The notes under the pieces: model-generated | Seen by the model: only the letters and a program-made list of their open reading frames with translations | Told to the model about the DNA's origin: nothing | Databases searched by the model: none | Source of the DNA: Enterococcus plantarum | Lineage (GTDB): Bacteria > Bacillota > Bacilli > Lactobacillales > Enterococcaceae | Length of the DNA stretch: 64,000 nucleotides | Direction: 5' to 3' | Assembly (NCBI RefSeq): GCF_001730295.1 | Contig: NZ_MIKA01000010.1 | Coordinates: forward strand, 1 to 64,000 | Translations under genes and position numbers: made by a program | Part shown: piece by piece, positions 44,320 to 55,778 of the stretch | Position numbering within the stretch: the first letter of the stretch is position 1 | How the letters are laid out: each line of letters begins with the position of its first letter

Positions 44320-46656
44320 TCATACCGTTGGTGTCAATTCCAATAGCATAATACCGTTTGTATCAAGTGTTACATAATAGTTAAATAGATGTTCGATTTG
44401 AGTATCGAAGACTTTGATTTTCGGTCTCGTACTCTCAACAACATATTTTTGTGTCTCCAAATCCAGTGCTTCGGCATTCCGAAACTCTTCATAGGTATAA
44501 AATAAGGCACCATTATGACGGTTAAAATCAATTTGCTTGATTTGATAGTGTGCTGGTTTAATCGCTGCTAGTTCAATTTCAAAGGTCACTGCCTGACTTT
44601 CAAGAAAGGCCTCTTCAGATGAAAGATGGGGATCAAAATAATTCGCATTAAACAACAACAACTGATATTTCCCATCAACTGAGGTCAAAAGATAGTCTTC
44701 TCCTTGAGCGAGAATCTTCCCTGTCATCCTTCTAGCCAACCATAAACAAAAATAAGTAGGTCTTTTTCCACTGTAAAAATGAAACAGTTCAAGCCCATCA
44801 TTTTTTAGTGGTCGTTCTTGTGTTTGTTTTTCATACAATTCGATATTCAACCAAAAACCGAAACCTGCTACTAATGTATCCAACAGTAACAGATCTTTTA
44901 AAATAATGGCCCCCCTAAAGAAAGTTCCATTACTGTTTCTGGTCATCCCAGTCAGTGTATTCCATTCAGTAAGATAAAGTGGTAGCTTGATTTCGTACTC
45001 TTTTAGAATATGCTTGATACGAAGAGTTTTATTCAACACATATTGATGATAGTTTTTTAAATCAGGAAAGGGATTATCTAAATTTTGAAACACATAATTA
45101 GGCTCCGCAGAAAAAGATAGAAAGTCACACTTTGTTGCAATCATCTCACAGAAAAATTGTGTTTGTTCTGGTTGTTGTTGCTCAAAAAATGGGTCCGCTA
45201 TGGGAAATTCTGCGCCTACAGCTATTTTCGGTGAGAGCGCTAAGAATCTTTTTTTCACTTCTAGAAACTCTGGGTAATACTCCGCAAGATTTTGTTCTTT
45301 AAATAGACAATTGATCTTCCATTGTTCCGTCATTTTGGTTCCAAACTTATTTTGAACATGTCGAAAAAATTTGCGGCAGATATCTTTGACACGTTCATCT
45401 AGTTGCTTAAATTCTACAAGTGACACCTGGAAAAAAAGCGCTAACTGAGCGGATTCTAAAAACGCTAAGATGTAGTCCCACTCTTCGAATGCGGGAAATG
45501 AATTCATCCCAGCTTCTTGATGGATCTGAACTGTTAAGGGAATTTGGGTAAATAGTGATTGAATACTGATGTATTTGATGCCCATTTGTTTTTTTATGTC
45601 TAGAATTTCATTTTGAATTTTTCTAGAGGCTAATGCTTCCCACGAACCAACATGAATGATGACGTCTTTTTTTAAATGGTCTGCTTCAGATTGTTCTGCG
45701 GTAATATGAAGTTTTTTGGTCTTTAGTGATAATTCTGAAGGGCGTGATTCTTCCAATCCCGTTTGAATAAAGCTGTACAGAGGGACCAAAATTTCTTTGA
45801 TTTGAAGCGCTGATGTTTCCGTTACTTGTTTGATTTTCTCCGGTGCCTTCGTCTGGACTAAATGAGCGGATCGATACTGTGTGGGCGAATCGCTAAAAAT
45901 TTTTTTAAAGTGTTGCCGATAGGTTTTGCTATTGCTAAAACCGTTATCTAAGGCAATTTGCTCGATACTTTTTTTTGTATACAGCAATTCTGACAAACTA
46001 TGTTTTACACAAATTGTCCTTACGTAATGAGAAAAATATTCGCCAGTTTCCTTCTTGAAAAACTTCGATAACGAGGATTCCGACATAAAAAAATAGTCGG
46101 CCGCATCAGATAATAAAATTCCTTCGTGGTAATGTGCTTCAATATATTCCAAAATCTCTCTTAATTTTTGATTATCTGAAGGATGGTAATCTATAACATC
46201 TTCTTTTTGGAAATGATGTACGAGAGACAAAATGATTTGAGTTAAAAACAACGTGATCTTTAGTTTTTTTGATGGATCATCACTAAATTCAACTAAACAT
46301 AATTCCGCAATTTGTCTTCTCAACGCAGCAATCTCAGGCATCTTGCCATGTTCGTTTTGAATTGGTCTACAGTCAAAACGAGTGTAGAAAAAAGCAGGAA
46401 ATTGAGTCGCAAAAAAGACACTGTTGATCCTCAGCTCTAAATAAATACAACTTTGTTCTAAACCAACATTCAAAAGAACACGTTCTCCTGTATTCATGAC
46501 AAACAGTTCTCCTGCACTTACTTGATCCGTTACTTCTTCTATAGTAATAAACAAACTTCCTTTTAAAATGACTAAAAGGGTCGTTTCTTTGCAAAGTATA
46601 TCTTGTTTCGTCCGTAATTGTTGATAATTAATCTGATAATTTTCATTTACAATCAT
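44320..46656 (-). CDS. AraC-family regulator with GH39-like sugar-binding domain
   Basis: 778 residues from the ATG at 46656, placed 6 bases after GAGGG; an earlier in-frame ATG lies in the promoter. A cupin-like N-terminal domain (~1-130), then an AraC helix-turn-helix pair (~175-275: EGILLSDAADYFFMSESSLSKFFKKETGEYFSHYV and IEQIALDNGFSNSKTYRQHFKKIFSDSPTQYR), then ~480 residues resembling a GH39 beta-xylosidase-like barrel (FEEWDYILAFLESAQ, FFCEMIATKCDFLSFSAEP, LYLTEWNTLTG). No signal peptide, so the barrel probably senses a sugar inside the cell. It is divergent from the amidohydrolase operon at 46846 and may control it. An extended -10 (TGCTATAAT, 46688-46696) lies upstream. Confidence 0.85.
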   Translation of the reverse strand: MIVNENYQINYQQLRTKQDILCKETTLLVILKGSLFITIEEVTDQVSAGELFVMNTGERVLLNVGLEQSCIYLELRINSVFFATQFPAFFYTRFDCRPIQNEHGKMPEIAALRRQIAELCLVEFSDDPSKKLKITLFLTQIILSLVHHFQKEDVIDYHPSDNQKLREILEYIEAHYHEGILLSDAADYFFMSESSLSKFFKKETGEYFSHYVRTICVKHSLSELLYTKKSIEQIALDNGFSNSKTYRQHFKKIFSDSPTQYRSAHLVQTKAPEKIKQVTETSALQIKEILVPLYSFIQTGLEESRPSELSLKTKKLHITAEQSEADHLKKDVIIHVGSWEALASRKIQNEILDIKKQMGIKYISIQSLFTQIPLTVQIHQEAGMNSFPAFEEWDYILAFLESAQLALFFQVSLVEFKQLDERVKDICRKFFRHVQNKFGTKMTEQWKINCLFKEQNLAEYYPEFLEVKKRFLALSPKIAVGAEFPIADPFFEQQQPEQTQFFCEMIATKCDFLSFSAEPNYVFQNLDNPFPDLKNYHQYVLNKTLRIKHILKEYEIKLPLYLTEWNTLTGMTRNSNGTFFRGAIILKDLLLLDTLVAGFGFWLNIELYEKQTQERPLKNDGLELFHFYSGKRPTYFCLWLARRMTGKILAQGEDYLLTSVDGKYQLLLFNANYFDPHLSSEEAFLESQAVTFEIELAAIKPAHYQIKQIDFNRHNGALFYTYEEFRNAEALDLETQKYVVESTRPKIKVFDTQIEHLFNYYVTLDTNGIMLLELTPTV

Positions 46657-46845
46657 TTGCATCCCTCTTTTGTTTGTTTCTTTCTTAATTATAGCATGCA
46701 ACAAAGAAAATATCGTTCGTTTGCCAACCTTATAATTTCCGATGTTTAGAATTTAAAAGGAAATCCTGAAATTTAGAAACTCCTATCATTGTGAAGTTTT
46801 TAATTAAGCTTAGAATATATAGTGTATTTGAAAGGAGAATATCCA

Positions 46846-48048
46846 ATGGACGATTTACGCGCACAATTATTTACATTGCTTCAACAAAAAGAGGCTGAAT
46901 TAATCCGGATTCGGCGACATTTTCACGAACACCCTGAGTTATCTTTTCAAGAAACAGAAACAGCAAAATATATTGCTGATTTTTACGCTGACAAAGACTG
47001 TGATGTTCAAACAAAAGTAGGCGGCGGTAATGGTATTTTAGTCGATATCCACGGAGGTAAAAAAGGGCCTTTCTTAGCGATTCGAGCAGATTTCGATGCG
47101 TTGCCGATTCAAGAAGATACGGGTTTGCCCTTTGCTTCCCGCACACCAAATGTCATGCATGCTTGCGGACATGACGGACATACAGCCTATATGATGATTT
47201 TGGCAGCGTCGCTGATTGAGTTAAAAGATCAATTAGCAGGAACGATTCGTATCATCCACCAACCTGCCGAAGAAGTGCCACCCGGTGGTGCAAAAGGAAT
47301 GATTGAAGCGGGTTGTTTAGATGGTGTAGATCATGTTTTAGGGATTCATGTGATGAGCATGATGCCGCTTGGTGATGTTCTCTATCATGCTGGATCTGTT
47401 CACACAGGTCGGGCAACGTTTAAAGTGGTCATGCATGGAAAAGGCGGTCATGGCTCAACACCGCAAGATGCCAATGATACGATCGTAGCTGCTTCTCAAT
47501 TTGTAACAGCTGTTCAAACCATCGTCAGCCGCAGAATCGATCCTTTCGATACGGCAACCGTTACAATCGGTTCATTTGACGGCAAAGGGTCAGCCAATGT
47601 TATCAAAGATTCCGTTACATTGGAAGGCGATGTACGAATCATGAAAGAAGAAACACGCGCTATCGTGGAAAAAGAATTTAAACAAATCCTTAGTGGCATT
47701 TGCCAAAGTTTCGGTATCAGCTATGAACTTGATTACGCTAATGATTATCCAGTTTGTGTTAATGATGCCAAAACTACTGAAATGGTTGCTAAAGCTCTAA
47801 ATGAAGCGAAAATTCCAGAAGTGAAACAATTAGTTAAATGCGGACCACAAACTCCTTCTGAAGACTTTGCTTATTATGCCAAAGAACGACCAAGTTGTTT
47901 CTTTTTTGTTGGGGCTCACAAAGAAGGAACGCCAATGTATCCTCATCATCATCCAAAATTTTATATTGACGAAGATTGTTTATTGATTGCTGCAAAATCA
48001 ATGGGGGCAGCTGTTTTATATTATTTATTTGAAGGAGTTTCACTATGA
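46846..48048 (+). CDS. M20 family amidohydrolase (N-acyl amino acid hydrolase type)
   Basis: 400 residues from the ATG at 46846 (AAAGGAG site). Metal-binding motifs: HACGHDGHTAYM (~97-108), HQPAEEVPPGG (~140, catalytic Glu pair) and HHHPKFYIDED (~367). The dimerisation domain contains HGKGGHGSTPQDANDTI. It belongs to the M20D group that removes acyl groups from amino acids or cleaves aminobenzoyl-glutamate-like amides. It is the first gene of an operon with an MFS transporter (4-bp ATGA overlap) and a second M20 deacylase, suggesting uptake and hydrolysis of an N-acylated compound or peptide. Confidence 0.9.
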   Translation: MDDLRAQLFTLLQQKEAELIRIRRHFHEHPELSFQETETAKYIADFYADKDCDVQTKVGGGNGILVDIHGGKKGPFLAIRADFDALPIQEDTGLPFASRTPNVMHACGHDGHTAYMMILAASLIELKDQLAGTIRIIHQPAEEVPPGGAKGMIEAGCLDGVDHVLGIHVMSMMPLGDVLYHAGSVHTGRATFKVVMHGKGGHGSTPQDANDTIVAASQFVTAVQTIVSRRIDPFDTATVTIGSFDGKGSANVIKDSVTLEGDVRIMKEETRAIVEKEFKQILSGICQSFGISYELDYANDYPVCVNDAKTTEMVAKALNEAKIPEVKQLVKCGPQTPSEDFAYYAKERPSCFFFVGAHKEGTPMYPHHHPKFYIDEDCLLIAAKSMGAAVLYYLFEGVSL

Positions 48049-49442
48049 AAGCAACCACACACACAGCAGAGGCGACTCCCTATAAAGGGACAAATAAATT
48101 ACTGATAGGGATCGTATTAAGCGTTTTGACCTATTGGTTATTTGCTCAATCTTTATTGAATATGGCACCCACGGTTCAAAGTGACTTAGGTATTTCCTCT
48201 GGTGTTTTAAGCATAGGAATTTCCATGACTGGTTTATTTTCCGGAATTTTTATCGTCGTAGCTGGCGGTTTAGCGGATAAATTAGGTAGAATGAAATTAA
48301 CGTATATTGGTCTTATTTTAAGTGTTATCGGTTCGGCAGCTTTGGTAGCTGCACATGGACCTGTATTATTTGTAGGTGGTCGAATCTTCCAAGGCTTATC
48401 AGCTGCTTGTATCATGCCAGCGACAATGGCCTTAGTCAAAACGTATTATGAAGGAAAAGATCGCCAACGAGCGCTAAGTTATTGGTCGATCGGCTCTTGG
48501 GGTGGTTCTGGTTTATGTTCATTCTTCGGTGGCGCTATTGCAAGTTCTTTGGGATGGCGTTATGTCTTTATTTTTTCGATCATTGTTTCAATTTGTAGTG
48601 CTCTGTTGATTTTCGGCACACCTGAAAGTAAAGTTACAAGCGATAGTAAAAGTACATTTGATTCGATTGGCTTACTTTTATTTATTGTTTCAATGGTTGC
48701 CTTAAATGTAGTTGTTTCTAAAGGTTCTGAATTGGGTTGGACTAGCCCGATTGTACTCATTTTAGCAGCAGTCGTGATCATTGGCTTAGTTGCATTTTAT
48801 AGGGTGGAGCAAACCATTGATAATAGTTTCGTTGAGTTTTCTTTATTTGAAAACCGCGGTTATCTTGGGGCAACGATTTCTAATTTCTTATTGAATGCCG
48901 TTGCAGGTACTTTGATCGTGATCAATACCTACGTTCAACAAGGTCGTGGACTTTCTTCCGCTAAAACAGGGATGTTATCGATTGGTTACCTCTGTTTGGT
49001 GTTAATCACTATTCGAATCGGAGAAAAATTATTACAAACCGTTGGGGCGAAAAAACCAATGTTATGGGGAACGATCCTTTCTGGAACAGGCGTTGGTTTG
49101 ATGGCCTTAACGATGGTGACTGGTACTGCTTATTTTGTGTTAGTTTTTATTGGGTATAGTTTGTTTGGGATGGGTCTTGGGATGTATGCAACACCTTCTA
49201 CGGATACCGCGATTTCCAGTGTTCCAAATGAAAAAGCAGGAGTCGCTTCAGGTATTTATAAAATGGCCAGTTCTCTTGGCGGAGCATTAGGTGTGGCAAT
49301 TTCAGCGGCAGTGTACAATGGTTTTAGCGTTAGTGGCAATTATACACAAGGAGCAACGTTTGGTTTATTGACAAATATTCTGTTCTGCGTTTTAGCCTTA
49401 GGTTCAATCGTATTTATTATTCCAAAAGAAAAACAAGTGTAG
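48045..49442 (+). CDS. MFS transporter (DHA2-like, 14 helices)
   Basis: 465 residues, about 14 hydrophobic segments. Motif A appears as GGLADKLGRMKLTYIG (~80-95) and motif C-like GSWGGSGLCSFFGGAIASSLGWRYVF (~147-172) marks the drug:H+ antiporter group. It starts within the stop of the preceding amidohydrolase gene (ATGA), so translation is coupled. With two M20 hydrolases around it, it likely moves their substrate or product across the membrane; direction cannot be read from sequence. Confidence 0.88.
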   Translation: MKATTHTAEATPYKGTNKLLIGIVLSVLTYWLFAQSLLNMAPTVQSDLGISSGVLSIGISMTGLFSGIFIVVAGGLADKLGRMKLTYIGLILSVIGSAALVAAHGPVLFVGGRIFQGLSAACIMPATMALVKTYYEGKDRQRALSYWSIGSWGGSGLCSFFGGAIASSLGWRYVFIFSIIVSICSALLIFGTPESKVTSDSKSTFDSIGLLLFIVSMVALNVVVSKGSELGWTSPIVLILAAVVIIGLVAFYRVEQTIDNSFVEFSLFENRGYLGATISNFLLNAVAGTLIVINTYVQQGRGLSSAKTGMLSIGYLCLVLITIRIGEKLLQTVGAKKPMLWGTILSGTGVGLMALTMVTGTAYFVLVFIGYSLFGMGLGMYATPSTDTAISSVPNEKAGVASGIYKMASSLGGALGVAISAAVYNGFSVSGNYTQGATFGLLTNILFCVLALGSIVFIIPKEKQV

Positions 49443-49455
49443 GGAGAGAGACGCT

Positions 49456-50601
49456 ATGAATAATCAAGAAGCGTTACAATTATTGAAAGAAGTCGTTCAA
49501 ATCAAAAGTATTCTAGGCAATGAAAAGGTGGTTGCCGATACATTACAAGCTCTTTTTGAAACACATGATATTCCTTGTGAACAAGTGGAATATAGCGCCG
49601 GTCGAAATCAATTAGTTGCGACTTTAAAAGGCACTAAAGAAGGTCCTGTCCTAGGTTTTTCTGGGCATATGGATGTCGTTCCTGTGGGTGAAATTCCTTG
49701 GGATGAAGATCCTTTTGCAGCAATTGAAAAAGACGGTTTACTTTATGGTCGTGGAACATGCGATATGAAATCTGGCTTGATTGCGGCAGTTGTTGCAATG
49801 ATTCGTTTAAAAGAAGCAGGTTCAAACTTTAAAGGAACCATCAAACTTTTAGCTACGGTTGGAGAAGAAACGAGCGCTATCGGTTCTGGTCAATTAGTTG
49901 ATAAAGGCTATGCAGATAATCTAGATGCATTAGTGATTGGTGAACCTACAAATGTTGAGATCGGCGTGGCGCACAAAGGTGCTTTATGGCCTCGTATCAC
50001 AACGTACGGGAAAACAGCGCATGGCTCAATGCCAGATCAAGGAGTAAATGCAATTGAACATATGCTTTTAGTTTTGAATGCCTTTAAAGAAACCTTTGAT
50101 TTTTCTCAATCTGTAGATGAATTAGTCGGTGCTTCAACTTCTAGTGTGGATATTATCAACGGCGGCAATGGAACCAATGTCGTACCCGATAAGTGTACAG
50201 TAGAAATCGATATCCGTACCATCAAAGCACAAGATCATACTGAATTAAAACAACAATTTAAAGAAATGCTGGATACCTTAGCCACAACCGTTCCAGATTT
50301 TAAGGCGGAAATCGAGTTCATCAATGACTTACCTTCGATGAAAACAGAACTTGACGATCCATTCACTGTATTAACTCAAAAAGTTGTTGCAGATGTTACT
50401 GGCCAAACGGCAAATACATTTGGTATGACAGGCTATACCGATGGTTCTCAATTTGGTCGTGTCAACAAAGCGTTTCCTATTTTAATTCTAGGTCCTGGCG
50501 AAACAAAATATGCACATCAGCCAAATGAATTCGTGACAATCAATGACTTTTACCGAATGATCACAATCAACGAAAACATTGCAAAAGCATTTTTAAACTA
50601 A
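49456..50601 (+). CDS. ArgE/DapE family M20 deacylase
   Basis: 381 residues. Metal site motifs: FSGHMDVVPVG (~68-78), RGTCDMKSGL (~98-107), ATVGEETSAIGSGQ (~130-143, catalytic Glu pair), VIGEPTN and the C-terminal YAHQPNEFV (His ligand). The lid has AHGSMPDQGVNAIEHM. This is the acetylornithine deacetylase/succinyl-diaminopimelate desuccinylase fold, but without neighbouring arginine or lysine synthesis genes its true substrate is open. Third gene of the operon, 13 bp after the transporter, with GGGAGAG ahead of the ATG. Confidence 0.9.
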   Translation: MNNQEALQLLKEVVQIKSILGNEKVVADTLQALFETHDIPCEQVEYSAGRNQLVATLKGTKEGPVLGFSGHMDVVPVGEIPWDEDPFAAIEKDGLLYGRGTCDMKSGLIAAVVAMIRLKEAGSNFKGTIKLLATVGEETSAIGSGQLVDKGYADNLDALVIGEPTNVEIGVAHKGALWPRITTYGKTAHGSMPDQGVNAIEHMLLVLNAFKETFDFSQSVDELVGASTSSVDIINGGNGTNVVPDKCTVEIDIRTIKAQDHTELKQQFKEMLDTLATTVPDFKAEIEFINDLPSMKTELDDPFTVLTQKVVADVTGQTANTFGMTGYTDGSQFGRVNKAFPILILGPGETKYAHQPNEFVTINDFYRMITINENIAKAFLN

Positions 50602-50610
50602 ACAAGATTG

Positions 50611-50660
50611 AAAGGGCGAAGCCATACTCAAAACACCTGAGTATCACTTCGCCCTCTTTT
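50611..50660. terminator. Bidirectional terminator
   Basis: AGGGCGAAG (50613-50621) pairs with CTTCGCCCT (50647-50655), with an inner ACTC/GAGT pair and a T-run. It separates the amidohydrolase operon from the convergent MFS gene. Confidence 0.88.
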
Positions 50661-50686
50661 ATACCTACTTATATATGTTTTTTTGA

Positions 50687-51937
50687 TTATTGAGTGATTT
50701 CTTTTAATGCGATGGCATCTTGCGATTCATTCATTACTTTCTTATAACGGTATCGAATGATTATCGCAGCAACAACACCCACTGCAGTCAATGCAATGTT
50801 TAACCAAAAAATTAGCGAAACATTTATTTTTTCCAGTTGTCCTGTAATATATGGAATGACCATTACGGAAACAGATGTTGCAATCGAGTAGTAACTAGTG
50901 ATTCGTCCTTTACCTTTTGAAAATAACTCCAACAAAACTGCCAACCCTAACTGCCAAATTCCACCCGCAGCAAAAATACCAATACCGATTGAACCGATCA
51001 AAAACATCGGCGTACTTGGAAATAAGGTCATGCCCAGCAGTAAGAATAAGGAAATTGTAGTACACCAAACAAGTAATAAGGTTGGGGCAACGCCTCTTTT
51101 TACGATCAATGACGTTAAAAATACTGATGCAAACGAACCAATACTATAGGCACTGACTAAAACCAAGCTATTGGAATGGTTCATAAGATTCAATGATTCT
51201 GCAAAAGATGGTACCCACAAAATAAAAATATTGAAAGTAGACACGCAAGTAAAACTAAAAACTAATAACGCTAAGCCTTCAACTTTAAACAGTGGTTGTT
51301 TCCCTTTCGTATTCACTTCTTCTTTGATGATTTGTGGTATATTCGCCTCTATCTCTGCTCTTTCTGGAAATCCCAGTTTTGAAATATAGAGTAAATTAAG
51401 AAACAAACCCAACGCACATCCAATAAAAACAAGTCCGTAATAAATCTCATGATTCAACATAAATCGTGTCAACAGCGGTAAAATAAACTGACCTAAAGAA
51501 ATGAACGCTTTGTTCAACACACTAAGAGAACTATTGTCCTTTTCATTCGGATAAGCCTCCATCAACGTCGGGTATGTACTTGTATCTAAAAATGCATTAC
51601 TAAACCCAGCAAACAAGGCAAAAAAGAGTCCTTGTACATAATTTTGACTGATCAAGATTCCTAAGAAAAAGATCAAATAACTAATAATTCCCAGTTGGAC
51701 CGTTTTCTTACGTCCAAATTTATCTGAAAAATAACCGGCAAAATACAAAATCAACACGCGGCCTAAACCAATACCGCTAATGACCAATGTTACTTGCTGT
51801 ACCGTTGCTTGCCAGCTATCCATCAATGCATTCAGGTTTTGAGATAGAATAATCGCTGCCATACCTTGAAAAATAAAATTCGTATATAAAGAACCAATCA
51901 AAGGGGTGTAATTTTTTTTCGTTGCTTCCATCGCCAT
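50687..51937 (-). CDS. MFS transporter
   Basis: 416 residues with 12 membrane helices. Motif A GYFSDKFGRKKTVQLG lies between helices 2 and 3 (~68-83); a long cytoplasmic loop (~200-220, ERAEIEANIPQIIKEEVNTKGKQ) divides the halves. It is a sugar or organic-acid permease-like MFS protein; I cannot name the substrate. A single gene convergent with the M20 operon. A second Met (51931) is an equally likely start. Confidence 0.85.
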   Translation of the reverse strand: MAMEATKKNYTPLIGSLYTNFIFQGMAAIILSQNLNALMDSWQATVQQVTLVISGIGLGRVLILYFAGYFSDKFGRKKTVQLGIISYLIFFLGILISQNYVQGLFFALFAGFSNAFLDTSTYPTLMEAYPNEKDNSSLSVLNKAFISLGQFILPLLTRFMLNHEIYYGLVFIGCALGLFLNLLYISKLGFPERAEIEANIPQIIKEEVNTKGKQPLFKVEGLALLVFSFTCVSTFNIFILWVPSFAESLNLMNHSNSLVLVSAYSIGSFASVFLTSLIVKRGVAPTLLLVWCTTISLFLLLGMTLFPSTPMFLIGSIGIGIFAAGGIWQLGLAVLLELFSKGKGRITSYYSIATSVSVMVIPYITGQLEKINVSLIFWLNIALTAVGVVAAIIIRYRYKKVMNESQDAIALKEITQ

Positions 51938-52159
51938 TCTCCTAGCTGTTTAAAATTGACTTTGTTCACTTTTTCACTATCTTTATTTTAAAAAGAATCG
52001 TCTATAATATCTAATGTTTTATTTTCATGTAATCAATAAATTATATTTATGGATCATCCGTTTATAAACACTTTTCAATACCGTTGACGTAATTATCCTA
52101 TTATTGCTTACAGCTTAAAGCAAGTCAACAGTTAATTTTTAGGCTATAAAAATAATTAA

Positions 52160-52208
52160 AAACAAACGACAAACGAAAGGTTTTAGATTTCGTTTGTCGT
52201 TTGTTTTT
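52160..52208. terminator. Bidirectional terminator overlapping the flavoprotein stop
   Basis: An ~19-bp perfect stem (AACAAACGACAAACGAAA and its complement) with A and T runs on the two sides. Its right arm reaches into the stop codon of the disulfide reductase gene. Confidence 0.92.
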
Positions 52209-53535
52209 AATAAAGATAACTTAAATCGCTAGCGACCGTTGGATAAAGCAAGATCATTTCATTGATTTTTTCAGCTGGTAATTTTTGATTGATCATCAAA
52301 GTAAACAGATTGATCAATTGATCCGCTTCATTTCCTAGGACTGTTGCGCCAACCAATAAACCCGTACGCTTTTCCGTAACTATTTTTGCTTTGACAAGCG
52401 GTTCGTTGATCCGTTTATACGTAAACCATTGACTTAAATCTAAGTCACTCACTTCATACTCTGTACTTTTTAAAGCGGACAAATCAGTTAAACCTATTTG
52501 AGCTAATTTAGGAGAACTGAATATGATTGTTGGAATCAAAGGATAATGGATTTTCTCATTTTTACCAGTAAACAGATTAGCCAGATAACTTCCTTCAAAA
52601 CTAGCGACAGGAGTTAATTTTGGCTGTTGTTTTTCCAAGCAATCACCTAGAGCATAAATAGTTTCAACTGTCGTTTGCAAATAATCATTTACCACAAGTC
52701 CTTTATGCGTATACTCAACCCCAATTTCAGTTAGTCCCATGCCTTCCACATTCGGGATGCGCCCAGTTGCACAGAAAATTCGATCCACCAATAACGTCTC
52801 CTTACTTGTCAAAGACACTTCAAACTGAGCCCCAGATTTGCTGATTTCCTCAGCCGATTCATTAAAGTGAAACGTAATTCCACGGCTTTTTAAATGCTCG
52901 ATCAGCTCTTCAGTCAACAGTTCATCAAAGCCTTTTAGCGGTCGTTCATTATGATGAAGTAAATGTACCTCACTGCCACAACTGCTTGCAATATTGGCCA
53001 ATTCAAGTGAGATATAACCCCCTCCAACAAAAGCCAATTTTTTCGGTAAGTCCTGCATACTCAGAAAATCAGTACTCGTACTAAAATATTCTTTACCAGG
53101 AATATCCAAAATCGCCGAACGTTGTCCTGTCGCTAAAATAATTTTGTCCGCTTGATACAGTTCCCCACAAACTTCGATAGTTTGGGTATCTTTAAAAAAA
53201 GCTTTCCCTGTGATTGTGTGAATCCCTGCACTTGTTAAACCTTCTTTTTGCTCAGTCGGTACCGATTTCGTAAAAGTCTCTTTAAACGCCATCAAATCTG
53301 TCCAGTTGATTTCCGGTATCGTGTTGAATCCTCGTTTTTCTAACTGCAGTAAATTATCTCTAGCTTCAACTGCTCCATACAGCACTTTTTTAGGATCACA
53401 GCCTCGATTTGGGCACGTACCACCCCATAAATCAGCTTCAACGACTGCCACGTTTTTCCCTTTATCTGCTAAATCATAGGCCGCTGCCATCCCGCCAGGT
53501 CCACTTCCAATAATGATGACGTCAAATCTTTCCAT
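52207..53535 (-). CDS. NAD(P)/FAD-dependent disulfide reductase (class I)
   Basis: 442 residues from the ATG at 53535 (AGGGAGGAAG region). The FAD motif is IIIGSGPGGMAAAYDLA (~6-22). The redox pair is CPNRGC (~41-46, CX4C) as in glutathione reductase and related enzymes. The NAD(P) motif is AFVGGGYISLELANIASS (~165), the second FAD motif is TIYALGDCLE (~295), and a C-terminal dimerisation domain follows. The His-Glu pair normally near the C-terminus is not obvious: the end reads MILLYPTVASDLSYLY, with Tyr-Pro-Thr where HPT is usual. It is therefore probably an atypical member whose substrate is unknown. Confidence 0.85.
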   Translation of the reverse strand: MERFDVIIIGSGPGGMAAAYDLADKGKNVAVVEADLWGGTCPNRGCDPKKVLYGAVEARDNLLQLEKRGFNTIPEINWTDLMAFKETFTKSVPTEQKEGLTSAGIHTITGKAFFKDTQTIEVCGELYQADKIILATGQRSAILDIPGKEYFSTSTDFLSMQDLPKKLAFVGGGYISLELANIASSCGSEVHLLHHNERPLKGFDELLTEELIEHLKSRGITFHFNESAEEISKSGAQFEVSLTSKETLLVDRIFCATGRIPNVEGMGLTEIGVEYTHKGLVVNDYLQTTVETIYALGDCLEKQQPKLTPVASFEGSYLANLFTGKNEKIHYPLIPTIIFSSPKLAQIGLTDLSALKSTEYEVSDLDLSQWFTYKRINEPLVKAKIVTEKRTGLLVGATVLGNEADQLINLFTLMINQKLPAEKINEMILLYPTVASDLSYLY

Positions 53536-53755
53536 GAGAACTTCCTCCCTTATTTTAAACGTTCTTATCACTTGATTCGTACTTCGACCGATTGATACAA
53601 TATGGATTCATTATAACAAGTGATTGGGGAAAGTTCATATGATAGACCTTCGCTCCTTTCATTTCCACTGAAAGATTCATTAATTCGAAACGGCAAATAA
53701 GCTGAATAAAAATCAGAGAGATTTGCTCCAGCTTATTCACTATTCAACTGACCTT

Positions 53756-55415
<1,660 letters not shown>

Positions 55416-55667
55416 CTAGTAAAAACGAACTGCTGTATAACATTAGTTGGGAGTCTATCATTTTGACGATAAACTGATTATGATGAAAAAAAATATGGAC
55501 TAGTAAAAAAATATATTTTTCTAAACAAAAAAACAAAGAAAGAAATTTCTCCTTGAAATAAAACAATTTAGCTCTAGAAATCAACAGATAATTACATAAT
55601 AAACTTTTTTTTATTTTCATACGTTCTTTTATTTTGTTTTTTCATTTAAATAAATAATCATTGATAT
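55416..55667. other. AT-rich intergenic region
   Basis: No supported gene. A 74-codon minus-strand frame here has biased Leu/Phe composition, no ribosome site and overlaps the remnant, so I do not call it. Contains upstream sequence of the LysM gene promoter. Confidence 0.5.
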
Positions 55668-55704
55668 ACACTCCAATTATTTTCCTATTGGAGTGTGCTA
55701 TACT
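55668..55704 (+). promoter_or_regulatory. Promoter with operator-like inverted repeat for the LysM gene
   Basis: Perfect 10-bp inverted repeat ACACTCCAAT/ATTGGAGTGT (55668-55677, 55687-55696), directly followed by an extended -10 TGCTATACT (55696-55704). Binding at the repeat would cover the -35 region and block or aid RNA polymerase. Confidence 0.6.
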
Positions 55705-55778
55705 ATTGTGATATACTATAGTTGCTTTATTTCACAGTGTTTCTCTTGTGAACTTGTTAGGAAAGGAGTGAAAGTATT

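Noticed and set aside
46871-47149. 92-codon minus-strand frame inside the M20 amidohydrolase gene
   Set aside because: Shadow of a clear, motif-bearing enzyme gene on the opposite strand.
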